Positions 42,230-50,874 of a stretch of 64,000 bases of DNA are shown here, one piece after another. Position 1 is the stretch's first letter; every line of letters begins with the position of its first letter. Below the pieces are notes generated by a model. It ran no database searches. It was not told where the DNA came from and saw only the letters and a program-made list of their open reading frames with translations. The position numbers were made by a program, and so were the translations under genes. Location: contig NZ_JBBMQM010000001.1 in assembly GCF_038900055.1 (NCBI RefSeq), positions 1,736,001 through 1,800,000 on the forward strand. Reading direction: 5' to 3'. The DNA is from Henriciella sp. AS95 (GTDB taxonomy: Bacteria; Pseudomonadota; Alphaproteobacteria; Caulobacterales; Hyphomonadaceae).

Positions 42230-43441
42230 TCACCCTTTCACGCATACGACCTGGCGCAGCGTGTGCACCACGTCGACCAGCGAGGACTGCGCCGCCATCA
42301 CCGCGTCGATGTTCTTGTAGGCCATCGGCGTTTCGTCGACGACGCCGCCATCCTTGCGGCATTCGACGCCTTCTGTGGCCGCGATGTGATCATCCACGGT
42401 GAAACGCTTGCGCGCTTCGGTCCGCGACATGGCCCGTCCGGCCCCGTGCGAGCACGAGCAGAACGAGTCCGCATGGCCCTTTCCGCGCACGATGAAGGAT
42501 TTCGCCCCCATCGAGCCTGGAATGATGCCAAGCTCCCCGTCGCCAGCGCGCACGGCGCCCTTGCGGGTGACCCAGACATCCGCGCCGAAATGGTGTTCCT
42601 TCTCCACATAATTGTGGTGGCAGTTCACCGCGTGCTTGTCCGTCGTGAAGCTCGGGAACGTCTCCCGCAGCGCCATCAGGACGCGCGCCATCATCACCTC
42701 GCGGTTCATCCGGGCATAGTCCTGTGCCCAGCCAACCGCATCGACATAATCGTCGAACAGCGGCTCGCCTTCGACGAAGAAGGCAAGGTCACGGTCCGGC
42801 ACATGATAGCCGAGGACACGCTTTTCGAGCGCGCGGCGGGCCTCCTCAATGAAGTAGGTCCCGATCCGGTTGCCCGTCCCGCGTGAGCCGGAATGCAGCA
42901 TCACCCACACATCGCCCGCCTCATCAAGACAGAGCTCGATGAAGTGGTTGCCGCCGCCCAGCGTGCCGAGCTGCATGGTGTAGGTCTTCGACGCGATTTT
43001 CCCGTGACGCTCACGGATCTTGTCGAACCGCTCCATCAGCTTCGATGCCTTGAGGCGGCTTTCCACGGTCGCCGGCACGTACTTATGGCTTCCGCCCTTG
43101 CCGTTGCCGACCGGGACGGCCCGCTCGATACCGCGCCGGATGCCTTTCAGGCTGTCGGGCAGATGCTCCGCCTTGAGGCTGGTCCGCACCGCCATCATGC
43201 CGCAGCCGATGTCCACGCCGACGGCGGCCGGGATAATGGCGCCCTTGGTCGGGATCACCGAGCCAACGGTTGCGCCGCGCCCGAAATGCACGTCCGGCAT
43301 CACAGCGAGGTGGGAATGGACGAACGGAAGCCCCGCCACATTCTCCAGCTGATCGCGCGCCTTCGATTCGACCGGCACGCCTTTTACCCAGGCCTTGATC
43401 GTCCCGCCGCGTGCGGTCTCGATCACTTCAAAATCACTCAT
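42230..43441 (-). CDS. rtcB: RNA-splicing ligase RtcB
   Basis: GTP-dependent 3'-phosphate/5'-OH RNA ligase, 403 residues. MPDVHFGRGATVGSVIP, GVDIGCGMMAV (metal-binding Asp and Cys) and the guanylation motif SHGAGR with its His at about residue 332 are present. No rtcA, rtcR or archease gene is adjacent. A compact transcription unit with its own terminator (43524-43739) sits directly upstream. Confidence 0.95.
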   Translation of the reverse strand: MSDFEVIETARGGTIKAWVKGVPVESKARDQLENVAGLPFVHSHLAVMPDVHFGRGATVGSVIPTKGAIIPAAVGVDIGCGMMAVRTSLKAEHLPDSLKGIRRGIERAVPVGNGKGGSHKYVPATVESRLKASKLMERFDKIRERHGKIASKTYTMQLGTLGGGNHFIELCLDEAGDVWVMLHSGSRGTGNRIGTYFIEEARRALEKRVLGYHVPDRDLAFFVEGEPLFDDYVDAVGWAQDYARMNREVMMARVLMALRETFPSFTTDKHAVNCHHNYVEKEHHFGADVWVTRKGAVRAGDGELGIIPGSMGAKSFIVRGKGHADSFCSCSHGAGRAMSRTEARKRFTVDDHIAATEGVECRKDGGVVDETPMAYKNIDAVMAAQSSLVDVVHTLRQVVCVKG

Positions 43442-43518
43442 TGGTCTTTCAGCTCAATGTTGAGCTCTCCTTTTTCCAGAGAACCCTCCACGCGGCAGTC
43501 TGATCGGGCGAGAGAAAG

Positions 43519-43551
43519 AAAAAACCCTCCAGGCTGAAGCGCGTGGAGGGT
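43519..43551 (-). terminator. intrinsic terminator upstream of rtcB
   Basis: Read on the minus strand, ACCCTCCA (43551-43544) pairs with TGGAGGGT (43531-43524), 12-nt loop, then a run of six T (43524-43519). It points towards rtcB and ends 78 bp before the rtcB start, so transcripts from upstream would mostly stop here. Confidence 0.85.
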
Positions 43552-43592
43552 GCGTATGAACCGGTTTCCCGGCTGGGCTGTTCGTCAGCCCG

Positions 43593-43679
43593 TCATCCAA
43601 CATCCTCCATAGGCATGGGTTCGCACCCCTGTGGCAGGGCGGCGACATATGCCTTCAGATTAAAGTCGCGCTGCGTCAT
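43593..43679 (-). CDS. 28-codon small ORF with its own promoter and terminator
   Basis: ATG 43679 follows GAGGAG at an ideal 8-bp distance. The peptide runs MTQRDFNLKAYVAALPQG then CEPMPMEDVG and stops at 43593. There is no run of a single amino acid as in classic attenuation leaders. With the promoter at 43711-43739 and terminator at 43519-43551 it forms a complete transcript of about 180 nt. It may be a small protein, a dual-function sRNA, or the leader of rtcB. Confidence 0.4.
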   Translation of the reverse strand: MTQRDFNLKAYVAALPQGCEPMPMEDVG

Positions 43680-43710
43680 TGCCCGCTCCTCGTCGTTAAA
43701 TGAGGGCGGG

Positions 43711-43739
43711 CTAATGACAGGATGTCGCAGGCTGGTCAA
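43711..43739 (-). promoter_or_regulatory. candidate promoter of the small ORF
   Basis: On the minus strand TTGACC (43739-43734), 17-bp spacer, CATTAG (43716-43711). The -35 box is good and the -10 fair; a start near 43704 gives a leader of about 25 nt. Confidence 0.5.
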
Positions 43740-43791
43740 GCGGTGCTGGAAAAGATTTTATCTGAAACCATCCGACTGTGGCACATGAGTC

Positions 43792-43813
43792 ACGCGACCC
43801 GCGCGGGCCGCGT
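43792..43813 (-). terminator. GC-rich hairpin at the helicase stop codon
   Basis: ACGCGGCCCG and CGGGTCGCGT (minus strand) can pair over about nine positions with a tiny loop, directly after the stop of the helicase gene. There is no T-run; a weak or Rho-assisted terminator or a 3'-end stabiliser. Confidence 0.35.
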
Positions 43814-45738
43814 CAGGTCTTCGGCTTTTTCGGCTTCTTGCGCTTGGGAGGCTTGCTAGCCGTAGCGTCGAATCGGTGATCATGTTTCTTCGGCTTGGAG
43901 CGCTTTGGGCGATCACCCGGTGCATTCTTGCTGTCGAATGACGTCGCTTCGCGCGGCTTGCCTGGACCTTCATCCGGAGACCATTCGGCCCGGTGTGGCT
44001 TCGGTTTGGGGCCCTTGCGATGCGGCTTCCTATCGGCTTTGGGAACAATCCGTGCGGTGGAAGGCGCTGAGCGTCCGGGTGGCTGGTCGCCCTCACGCCA
44101 GGCCGTAATCGATTTCTCGATCCGCCCTTCAGGGCCGATAACGGCAAAGAAACTCTCGACGCTGTCGGGTCGCAGCTCGACCCGAGAGTGACTGTCCTCA
44201 ATCCGGATTGCGCCAATCTGGCTGCGGTCCAGACCACCGGATTTGCATAGCATCGGCAACAACCACCGCGCTTCGGCGCCCGACTTGCGTCCAACCGATA
44301 TGTTGATCCAGACGCCATTGTCGAAATCATCGCGCGACTGGCGGGGTTCGCGTCGCTCACGCGCAGCGCGAGGCTCGCGCGGACCTTTTTTGAAATCATT
44401 GTCGCGGCCACGGCCCGTATCTTCGGGCACAGGCATCAGGTCTTCGGGCGCAGAGCGTTTGGCGCGCTGCGACGCCACGAAGGCCGCAGCGACCTGCTCG
44501 GCACCGTGCCGCTCGATGAGCGCAGCGCCCATGGCGAGATCAATGTCGTTCGCTGTTTCCAGCATCAAGGGATGTTCCAACAAACGCTGATCGTCACGCC
44601 GTTCAATGTCGGCCGCGCTCGGTGCATTGGTCCAGTTCGCTTCGACATTCGCATCGGCCAGTAACCGGTCAATCCGGCGACGAGCCTTGAACGGCACAAT
44701 CAGGACGCTGACGCCCTTGCGCCCGGCCCGGCCCGTCCGACCGCTGCGGTGAAGCAGGCTTTCCTTGTTGCTTGGAAGGTCGGCATGAATGACCAGGTCG
44801 AGTTCCGGCAGATCAAGGCCGCGCGCGGCAACATCCGTTGCCACACAGACATTCGCCCGCCCGTCGCGCAGAGCTTGCAGGGCATGCATACGCTCTTTCT
44901 GGCTGAGCTCGCCCGACAGCGCCACGACACTCAGACCGCGATTGTGGAAGCGCGCCAGAAGGTGGTTCACATTCGCGCGGGTCTTGCAGAAGACCAGCGC
45001 ATTGCTCGCCTCATGATAGCGCAGCACATTGATGATCGCGTTTTCCGCGTCGGCAGGTGCTACGACATGCCCGACATATTCGATGTCGATGTGCTGGTCG
45101 GTCTCTGAAATCGTGTTCACGCGAACCGCATCGCGTTGGAAGCTCTGGGCGAGCCGCGCAATCGGCTTCGACACCGTGGCAGAGAAGAGCAGGGTGCGGC
45201 GATCTTCCGGCGCGGCCTTCAGGATAATCTCGAGCTCGTCGCGAAAGCCCATGTCGAGCATTTCGTCGGCTTCATCAAGAACAACGACTTCGATCTGGTC
45301 CAGCGCGAGCGCGCCGCGATTGATATGGTCGACGAGACGCCCTGGCGTGCCGACGACGATATGCGCGCCGCGCGACAGGGCCCGGCGCTCGTCGCGCGCA
45401 TCCATGCCGCCGACACATGAGACGACGGATGCGCCGGCTTTCGCATAGAGCCAGCTGATTTCCCGTTCCACCTGGATCGCCAATTCCCGTGTTGGCGCAA
45501 CGACAAGAGCGCGCGGCGAAGACGCTGCTGGCAGGCGCGCTGCGTCGCCGAGCAGGGCCGGCGCCATTGCGATGCCGAAAGCAACCGTCTTGCCAGAGCC
45601 CGTCTGCGCCGAGACGAGAAGGTCATGGCTGGCGAGGTCAGGATCGAGCATGGCTGACTGTACGGGGGTCAGGCTGTCATAGCCGCGTTCGGCAAGCGCC
45701 TCGCCAAGTGCGGGCGCAACGGCTGTTTGATGAGTCAT
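43813..45738 (-). CDS. DEAD-box ATP-dependent RNA helicase, DeaD/CsdA-like
   Basis: 641 residues. Motifs in order: SAQTGSGKT (I), PTRELAIQV (Ia), TPGRLVDH (Ib), LDEADEML (II), FSATV (III), ARGLD and HRSGRTGRAG (V, VI). A DbpA-type RNA-binding domain lies at about 475-555 (VWINISVGRKSGAEARWL), followed by a Lys/Pro/Arg-rich tail. DeaD relatives remodel rRNA and mRNA in the cold. The 154-bp gap upstream contains GGCCGC/GCGGCC around 45768-45788, a possible leader hairpin. Confidence 0.93.
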   Translation of the reverse strand: MTHQTAVAPALGEALAERGYDSLTPVQSAMLDPDLASHDLLVSAQTGSGKTVAFGIAMAPALLGDAARLPAASSPRALVVAPTRELAIQVEREISWLYAKAGASVVSCVGGMDARDERRALSRGAHIVVGTPGRLVDHINRGALALDQIEVVVLDEADEMLDMGFRDELEIILKAAPEDRRTLLFSATVSKPIARLAQSFQRDAVRVNTISETDQHIDIEYVGHVVAPADAENAIINVLRYHEASNALVFCKTRANVNHLLARFHNRGLSVVALSGELSQKERMHALQALRDGRANVCVATDVAARGLDLPELDLVIHADLPSNKESLLHRSGRTGRAGRKGVSVLIVPFKARRRIDRLLADANVEANWTNAPSAADIERRDDQRLLEHPLMLETANDIDLAMGAALIERHGAEQVAAAFVASQRAKRSAPEDLMPVPEDTGRGRDNDFKKGPREPRAARERREPRQSRDDFDNGVWINISVGRKSGAEARWLLPMLCKSGGLDRSQIGAIRIEDSHSRVELRPDSVESFFAVIGPEGRIEKSITAWREGDQPPGRSAPSTARIVPKADRKPHRKGPKPKPHRAEWSPDEGPGKPREATSFDSKNAPGDRPKRSKPKKHDHRFDATASKPPKRKKPKKPKT

Positions 45739-45892
45739 GAAGGTCGTCTTTCAGGAAACCGTTTGCTGGCCGCTCAGCTCAGGCGGCCTGACGACGGATG
45801 GCATTCACTGCCGCTCCGGTCTGTCGATGTCGCTCCCATAAGCCCATTCTGACAGAAACACCACGTCCTCAGTCACATTTGCTGCGCGAGGT

Positions 45893-46627
45893 TCAGATCA
45901 GGCCTTGGGACCGAAAACTCAGAACGCCGGAACGGGCGGCGATAAGGTGGTCGTGGACGCTAATGTCCAGCGCATCAAGCGCATCGATGATTTCCCGCGT
46001 CATGTCGATATCGGCGCGAGACGGCGTTGGGTCCCCCGATGGGTGATTATGCACAAGGATCAGACTGGAGGCCTGCAGTTCCAGCGCACGTCGCGCGATT
46101 TCGCGCGGATAGACCGGCGCATGATCGACCGTGCCGTGCCCCATGACCTCGTCGGCGATGAGTTGGTTCTTGCGATCGAGGAACAGGACACGGAATTGCT
46201 CGCGGCCTTCATGCTGCATCTCCTGCTTTACATAGGTCTGAAGCGCGGACCAACTTGAAATGACGGTCCTGGCCTGAAGGGTTTCACGGCTCGCGCGAGC
46301 GCCAATTTCAGACGTCGCTTTCAGGTAAGCGGCGACCGTCTCGCCAACACCCGCGACTTTCGTCAGATCGGCCGGCCGGGCTGCCAGAACACCGCTGAGA
46401 GACCCAAATCGCGTTATCAATGCCTTGGAAATCGGCTTCACATCCCGGCGAGGAATGAAGGCGAAGAGCAGCGTCTCCAGCAGTTCGTAATCCTCAAGCG
46501 CACCCGCGCCGCGCTCCACAAGCTTGGTTCGCAGACGCTCTCTGTGGCCTTGCCAGTGCGGCTTGGGTGCTGAGAAGGGCCGGGCACCATCAAGGCCAAG
46601 CAGGGGGGCTTCTTCAACGGAACGCAT
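45893..46627 (-). CDS. radC: RadC-family JAB-domain protein
   Basis: 244 residues from ATG 46627 (TTGGGAG ribosome-binding site). An N-terminal HhH-like region ([12 protein letters not shown]) precedes the JAMM domain with [14 protein letters not shown] metal ligands. The function of RadC is unsettled; it was once linked to repair. The LexA box 22 bp upstream supports SOS control here. It follows map, a common pairing in alphaproteobacteria. Confidence 0.93.
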   Translation of the reverse strand: MRSVEEAPLLGLDGARPFSAPKPHWQGHRERLRTKLVERGAGALEDYELLETLLFAFIPRRDVKPISKALITRFGSLSGVLAARPADLTKVAGVGETVAAYLKATSEIGARASRETLQARTVISSWSALQTYVKQEMQHEGREQFRVLFLDRKNQLIADEVMGHGTVDHAPVYPREIARRALELQASSLILVHNHPSGDPTPSRADIDMTREIIDALDALDISVHDHLIAARSGVLSFRSQGLI

Positions 46628-46648
46628 GATCACTCCCAATCAAGGAAT

Positions 46649-46663
46649 GTTCTTTTTATGTTC
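46649..46663. promoter_or_regulatory. LexA (SOS) box in front of radC
   Basis: GTTC-N7-GTTC, the operator recognised by LexA in alphaproteobacteria, with an all T/A spacer. It sits 22 bp upstream of the radC ATG, inside the map-radC gap, so radC should be induced by DNA damage. Confidence 0.8.
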
Positions 46664-46699
46664 CAAGCTCTTGAATGCGTCAACCCCAATGAGGGGCGC

Positions 46700-47521
46700 T
46701 TATTTCTCGACCGTATGCGGCTTGTGCCAGCCCTTCGGTGAGGTCGTGAAGATTTCCACGCCGTCCTCGGTCACGCCGACTGAATGCTCATACTGAGCTG
46801 AAAGCTGGCGGTCGCGCGTGACGGCCGTCCAGCCATCCGGCAGGATCGCCGCATCCTTGCGCCCGATATTCAGCATGGGCTCGATCGTGAAGAACATGCC
46901 AGGCTTCAGTTCCGGGCCGGTTCCAGCGCGGGCTGAATGCACGACATTGGGTTCATCGTGGAAGAGCTGGCCGAGGCCGTGGCCGCAAAAGTCTTCAACG
47001 ACGGACAAACGGTTTTTGGCAGCGATCGATGAGATAGCCGCGCCGATATCACCAAAGCGATTGCCGGGCTTCACGGCCGCAATACCGGCCATCATCGCGT
47101 CATAGGTCACATCCATCAGACGTTCGGCTTTGCGTTTTGGGGACCCGGCCGCGTACATGCGAGAATGGTCGCCGTGCCAGCCGTCCACGATGACGGTGAC
47201 GTCGATATTGGCGATATCGCCATCCTTCAGGGGACGATCTCCGGGAATGCCGTGACAGATGACATGGTTGAGTGAGATGCACGAAGCGTGGCGGTAGCCG
47301 CGATAGCCAATCGTCGCTGATTGCGCGCCGTGATCGTAAACAAATTCGCGGATAAGATTGTCGAGATGGGTTGTCGTGACGCCTGGCTGGACCTCCGGCA
47401 CGAGCATGTCGAGACACTCTGCGACAAGGCGTCCGGCCTTACGCATGCCTTCGAAACCCGCGTCGTCATGAATCCGGATTTCTCCGGTCCGCATTGGCAT
47501 GAGGAGGTCTGCTTCAGTCAT
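46700..47521 (-). CDS. map: methionine aminopeptidase type I
   Basis: Removes the initiator Met from nascent proteins; 273 residues from ATG 47521. The pita-bread metalloprotease ligands are visible: Asp in NIDVTVIVDGWHGD (two), His in CGHGLGQLFHDEP, Glu in IEPMLN and Glu in YEHSVGVTEDG. SLNHVICHGIP carries the substrate His. Confidence 0.95.
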   Translation of the reverse strand: MTEADLLMPMRTGEIRIHDDAGFEGMRKAGRLVAECLDMLVPEVQPGVTTTHLDNLIREFVYDHGAQSATIGYRGYRHASCISLNHVICHGIPGDRPLKDGDIANIDVTVIVDGWHGDHSRMYAAGSPKRKAERLMDVTYDAMMAGIAAVKPGNRFGDIGAAISSIAAKNRLSVVEDFCGHGLGQLFHDEPNVVHSARAGTGPELKPGMFFTIEPMLNIGRKDAAILPDGWTAVTRDRQLSAQYEHSVGVTEDGVEIFTTSPKGWHKPHTVEK

Positions 47522-47744
47522 CAATTCGGCCTTTCATCAGGCGCCAATATGCCATCGCCGGGTTAAAAATTCCACCGGCGCTGTACCGGCGACTGCACTT
47601 TCCCAAAACATGCGTAAGGCCTAGGCTTGCTGGCAAAAGATATGATCGGAGGAAAAGTCATGAATGGGCATGTCGCATAACAGGTGTTTGCGCGGTTTGA
47701 AGCCCGGCCACTGAAGCCGCAGATAGGCCTTTGTTCCAGGCATA

Positions 47745-47771
47745 GAAAAAGCGGAGCTGTGGCGCCCCGCT
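47745..47771 (-). terminator. intrinsic terminator after osmC
   Basis: AGCGGGGC and GCTCCGCT (minus strand; plus positions 47771-47764 and 47757-47750) form an 8-bp stem with one G-U and a six-base loop, followed by five T. It lies 27 bp past the osmC stop. Confidence 0.8.
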
Positions 47772-47797
47772 TCTTCAGATGAGTTGACGTCCCCGCC

Positions 47798-48232
47798 CTA
47801 GGCGAGATTTGCGTCCAGTGTAATTTCGATCGCACCCAGCGCCTTCGACATCGGGCAGCCCTCCTTGGCTTTCGTCGCCAGTTCCTTGAACTTGGCTTCG
47901 TCGATGCCCGGAACCTTGCCTGTTAGTGTCAGCGCGGAGGACTTCACTTCGAAGCCGCCATCGACCTGCTCGACAGTGACGACAGATTTCGCATCAAGGT
48001 CTTCGGCGGGCGTGCGATTATCGGCGAGGAAGTGCGAGAGCTGCATGGCAAAACACCCGGCGTGCGCGGCTGCGAGCAATTCTTCCGGGTTCGTGCCGGA
48101 CTTGCCGCTTTCGTCTTCAAAACGGGCTTTGAAGCTGTACCCGTGGTCTTTCAGGGCGCCGCTTTGTGTATCGATCGTGCCTTTGCCCTCACCAAGTGAA
48201 CCGGACCAATGGGCTGTTGCGTGACGTTTCAT
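47798..48232 (-). CDS. osmC: OsmC/Ohr-family peroxiredoxin, OsmC type
   Basis: 144 residues. The two redox cysteines lie in HAGCFAMQLS (about residue 60) and KEGCPMSKAL (about 125), with the supporting Arg/Glu of the family in NPEELLAAAHA. It reduces organic hydroperoxides. A near-match to the EcfG promoter (GAAAC-N16-CGTT) lies upstream at 48264-48288. Confidence 0.9.
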   Translation of the reverse strand: MKRHATAHWSGSLGEGKGTIDTQSGALKDHGYSFKARFEDESGKSGTNPEELLAAAHAGCFAMQLSHFLADNRTPAEDLDAKSVVTVEQVDGGFEVKSSALTLTGKVPGIDEAKFKELATKAKEGCPMSKALGAIEITLDANLA

Positions 48233-48263
48233 GATATCTCCTGTTGTGGGTTGTCATGAAAAC

Positions 48264-48288
48264 AACGTGGCGCTCGCTCCTAAGTTTC
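48264..48288 (-). promoter_or_regulatory. possible EcfG-type promoter of osmC
   Basis: On the minus strand GAAAC (48288-48284), 16-bp spacer, CGTT (48267-48264). It differs from the consensus by one base in the -35 box. Spacing and distance to the ATG (about 30 bp) fit. Confidence 0.35.
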
Positions 48289-48323
48289 AGGGCGCGGCCC
48301 GGCTCGTCTGCAAATGATCGTGA

Positions 48324-49379
48324 TCAGATCGAGTTGATGAATGAAACGAGCGCCGTATTGACCGCATCAGCCTCTTCCTGCTGCACCCAATGCCCGGTCT
48401 CCGGAAGCAGCGTTACGCCTCTGAAGTCGGTACAGACCTTGCGCATCATTTCATCCAGCTGCTCGGCATTTCTTCCACCGAGGACCACGTCCTGCGCCCC
48501 AGCGATGAATTTCACCGGGATGTCGATCGTCACGCCTTCCAGGTCGGCCGTTGTTTTCCAGTTGCGGTCCAGATTGCGATAATAGTTGATGCCACCCCGG
48601 AAGCCGGCTTTCTCAAATTGCTGGACATAATAATCGAGATCGGCGGCCGTCAGCCATTCCGGGCGCTCTTTCAGCTCGCCCAATCTTGGTATCCACCCGC
48701 CGGCAGACATTTTCGGGTCGGTCACCTTCGGAGGAAAGCGGGGGCTGTCGGGTGAGCGGTAGAGGCGGCTCAGAATCGCCCGGGGATCTGCGTCGAATTC
48801 CGCTTCGGCGACGCCCGGCTCCTGGAAGTAGAGCATGTAATAGAAATTGTCGCCGTAAACCTTGTTCAGAATGGTCGTGGGCGCTGCTGCGCCTCGTCCG
48901 CCATAAGGGACAGAGAGGGCAGTGAGAGACTTGAAGCGGTCTGAATGCATGTGAACGGCGTTCCATGAGACCACTGCGCCCCAGTCATGTCCGACAAGAT
49001 GGGCTTTTTCCTCTCCCATCGCGTCGATGATGCCGACAATATCGCCAGCGAGGTGATGTATGTCGTAATCCGCAATCGCTTCAGGCGCATCGGTGCCGCC
49101 ATAGCCGCGCATGTCTGGCGCCACGACATGGTAACCCGCCTCAGCAAGCGCTTTGATCTGATGGCGCCAGGAATACCAGCTCTCAGGCCAGCCATGGGCC
49201 AGAATGACGAGCGGTCCGTCGCCCATCTCCGCGACCCGCATATTGATCCCGTTGACCGTGATCGTCCGCAAGGTCGGCTCTGCTTCGCTTGCAGCCACAT
49301 GTTGGCAGCTGGCGGAGATCATCGCGGCGGCCGAAATGCCGTAAAGCACATGGCGCCTATGGATTTCTGGTGTTGTCAT
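48324..49379 (-). CDS. exported epoxide hydrolase-like alpha/beta hydrolase
   Basis: 351 residues from ATG 49379 (GGGAGGG ribosome-binding site). The N-terminus RRHVLYGISAAAMISASC looks like a twin-arginine or lipoprotein signal (Cys25). HGWPESWYSW is the oxyanion motif, Asp132 in GHDWG the nucleophile, TGHWVQQEE the catalytic His, and the cap carries candidate Tyr residues (FYYMLYFQEPG; INYYRN) used by epoxide hydrolases. Divergent from the beta-lactamase-fold gene. Confidence 0.85.
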   Translation of the reverse strand: MTTPEIHRRHVLYGISAAAMISASCQHVAASEAEPTLRTITVNGINMRVAEMGDGPLVILAHGWPESWYSWRHQIKALAEAGYHVVAPDMRGYGGTDAPEAIADYDIHHLAGDIVGIIDAMGEEKAHLVGHDWGAVVSWNAVHMHSDRFKSLTALSVPYGGRGAAAPTTILNKVYGDNFYYMLYFQEPGVAEAEFDADPRAILSRLYRSPDSPRFPPKVTDPKMSAGGWIPRLGELKERPEWLTAADLDYYVQQFEKAGFRGGINYYRNLDRNWKTTADLEGVTIDIPVKFIAGAQDVVLGGRNAEQLDEMMRKVCTDFRGVTLLPETGHWVQQEEADAVNTALVSFINSI

Positions 49380-49472
49380 TTCATCCCTCCCAAATGGAGC
49401 TGGCAATCTGCGACCCGCCCAACTTCTTTTGCTTTCGATCTTGCTCAGCGTCCCGCACTAAGTAGATGTAGC

Positions 49473-49482
49473 TGTATATACA
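49473..49482. promoter_or_regulatory. palindrome TGTATATACA in a divergent promoter region
   Basis: Perfect 10-bp palindrome between the divergent genes ending at 49379 and beginning at 49504. It could be an operator shared by both or part of a -10 region. Confidence 0.3.
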
Positions 49483-49503
49483 AAACAAGGGGAGGCTCGG
49501 CTA

Positions 49504-50850
49504 ATGGCCATATCTAATCGCAAATCATTCCTTCTGTCGTGCGCAACATCGCTGGCGTTTCTGGCGACGGCTTGTGCGGCGGCGCCTGCAGGCGGTGAAG
49601 GCGCCGTACAGTCGGCGGCCTGGCCGCCTCTGGGACAGGTTGAAGACGCCAGCGACTTTGATCCTGCCGGTCTCGATGCCCTCGCCGCGGCCATGCAGGG
49701 CTTCGTTGATGACGGCCATGTGATCGGCATGCAGACCTTGCTCGTGAAGGATGGCGAGACCGTCCAGTACGGGCAGTATGGCGTCCGGCACGTCGCCAAT
49801 GACGAGCCTGTCCAGCCAGGGACGATGTATCGCATCTATTCGATGACGAAACCCATCACGGGCGTCGCTTTGATGCAGCTTTATGAAGACGGCGCCTTCG
49901 AGCTCGATGATCCGATCACAAAGTACATTCCGGGGTTTGAAGACCTGCAGGTTCTCGCCGGTACGAACGATGATGGCACACCCAAACTGGAGCCCCTCGA
50001 ACGGCCTGCCACCATGCGGGAGCTGATGAGCCATACGGCCGGCTTTGCATACGGCCTTGGCGGCAATGATTACGCCAATGAGCAATTCCGTGAGCAGGAA
50101 GTGCTCCGTTCGCCAGATCTCGAAACGCTGATCGACAAGGTTTCCGGTATTCCGCTGCTCTATCAGCCGGGTAAGACGTGGTATTATTCGGTGGCCGTCG
50201 ATATTCAGGGTTACCTGGTTGAAAAGCTGTCCGGCATGCCGTTCGGCGAGTATCTCGACGCCAACGTTTTCACGCCGCTCAACATGGATGACACCGGCTT
50301 CTACGTGCCCGAAGAAGAGTATGACCGGCTCGCCGACCTGATGGCCTACTATGAGCCCGCTGGTGGCTTCGTCCCGTCGCGAAGCGAAGGCACGCAGTTT
50401 CGGCAAAGCACGATCCCGTTTGAGTCGGGCGGCGGCGGCCTCGTATCCACGATTGATGATTATGCGCGCTTTTGCCAGATGCTGCTCAATGGCGGTACGT
50501 TGAGCGGAAACAGGGTCATCGATGCCGAAACCATTGCGCTGATGACGACTGACCAGCTGCCGGAAGGGGCCGGCACAGGGTTCGATGGTACGCAGCGTGA
50601 CCCGAACGCTGGTGAGCCGCACAAATTCGGCCTCGACTTTGGTCTCATCACCGACCCGGTCGCCATGAAAAGTCCTGCTGGTCAGGGCACGTTTTACTGG
50701 GGCGGTGCAGCCGGTACATGGTTCTGGATCGACCCGGAAAACGACCTCTTCTTCATCGGTATGATCCAGCGCTTCGGCGCTCTGCCCGGTGAACAAGCTG
50801 ATTTTCGCGGCGAATCGATGCGTCTGATCTATGAGGCGCTTGAAGAATAG
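49504..50850 (+). CDS. serine hydrolase of the beta-lactamase/EstB fold, lipoprotein
   Basis: 448 residues. Signal peptide with lipobox LATAC (Cys24). Catalytic SMTK (Ser113, Lys116) and the Tyr of WYYSVAVD match class C beta-lactamase and esterase VIII motifs; the third motif appears as GAAGTWFWIDP. HTAGFAYG is typical of the family. Probably a periplasmic esterase or peptidase rather than a drug-resistance enzyme. Confidence 0.88.
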   Translation: MAISNRKSFLLSCATSLAFLATACAAAPAGGEGAVQSAAWPPLGQVEDASDFDPAGLDALAAAMQGFVDDGHVIGMQTLLVKDGETVQYGQYGVRHVANDEPVQPGTMYRIYSMTKPITGVALMQLYEDGAFELDDPITKYIPGFEDLQVLAGTNDDGTPKLEPLERPATMRELMSHTAGFAYGLGGNDYANEQFREQEVLRSPDLETLIDKVSGIPLLYQPGKTWYYSVAVDIQGYLVEKLSGMPFGEYLDANVFTPLNMDDTGFYVPEEEYDRLADLMAYYEPAGGFVPSRSEGTQFRQSTIPFESGGGGLVSTIDDYARFCQMLLNGGTLSGNRVIDAETIALMTTDQLPEGAGTGFDGTQRDPNAGEPHKFGLDFGLITDPVAMKSPAGQGTFYWGGAAGTWFWIDPENDLFFIGMIQRFGALPGEQADFRGESMRLIYEALEE

Positions 50851-50874
50851 GGCGGGCGGTAGCAGTTTGCGGCG

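Noticed and set aside
43620-43650. GGGTTCGCACCC resembling a tRNA T-arm
   Set aside because: The conserved A58 is missing and no cloverleaf can be built; the region reads better as the small ORF on the minus strand.
47522-47797. Short ORF of six codons behind GGAGGA near 47654 and a 90-codon minus frame
   Set aside because: The first is too short to judge; the second runs through the osmC terminator and has antisense-like composition. Apart from the terminator I see nothing in this gap.
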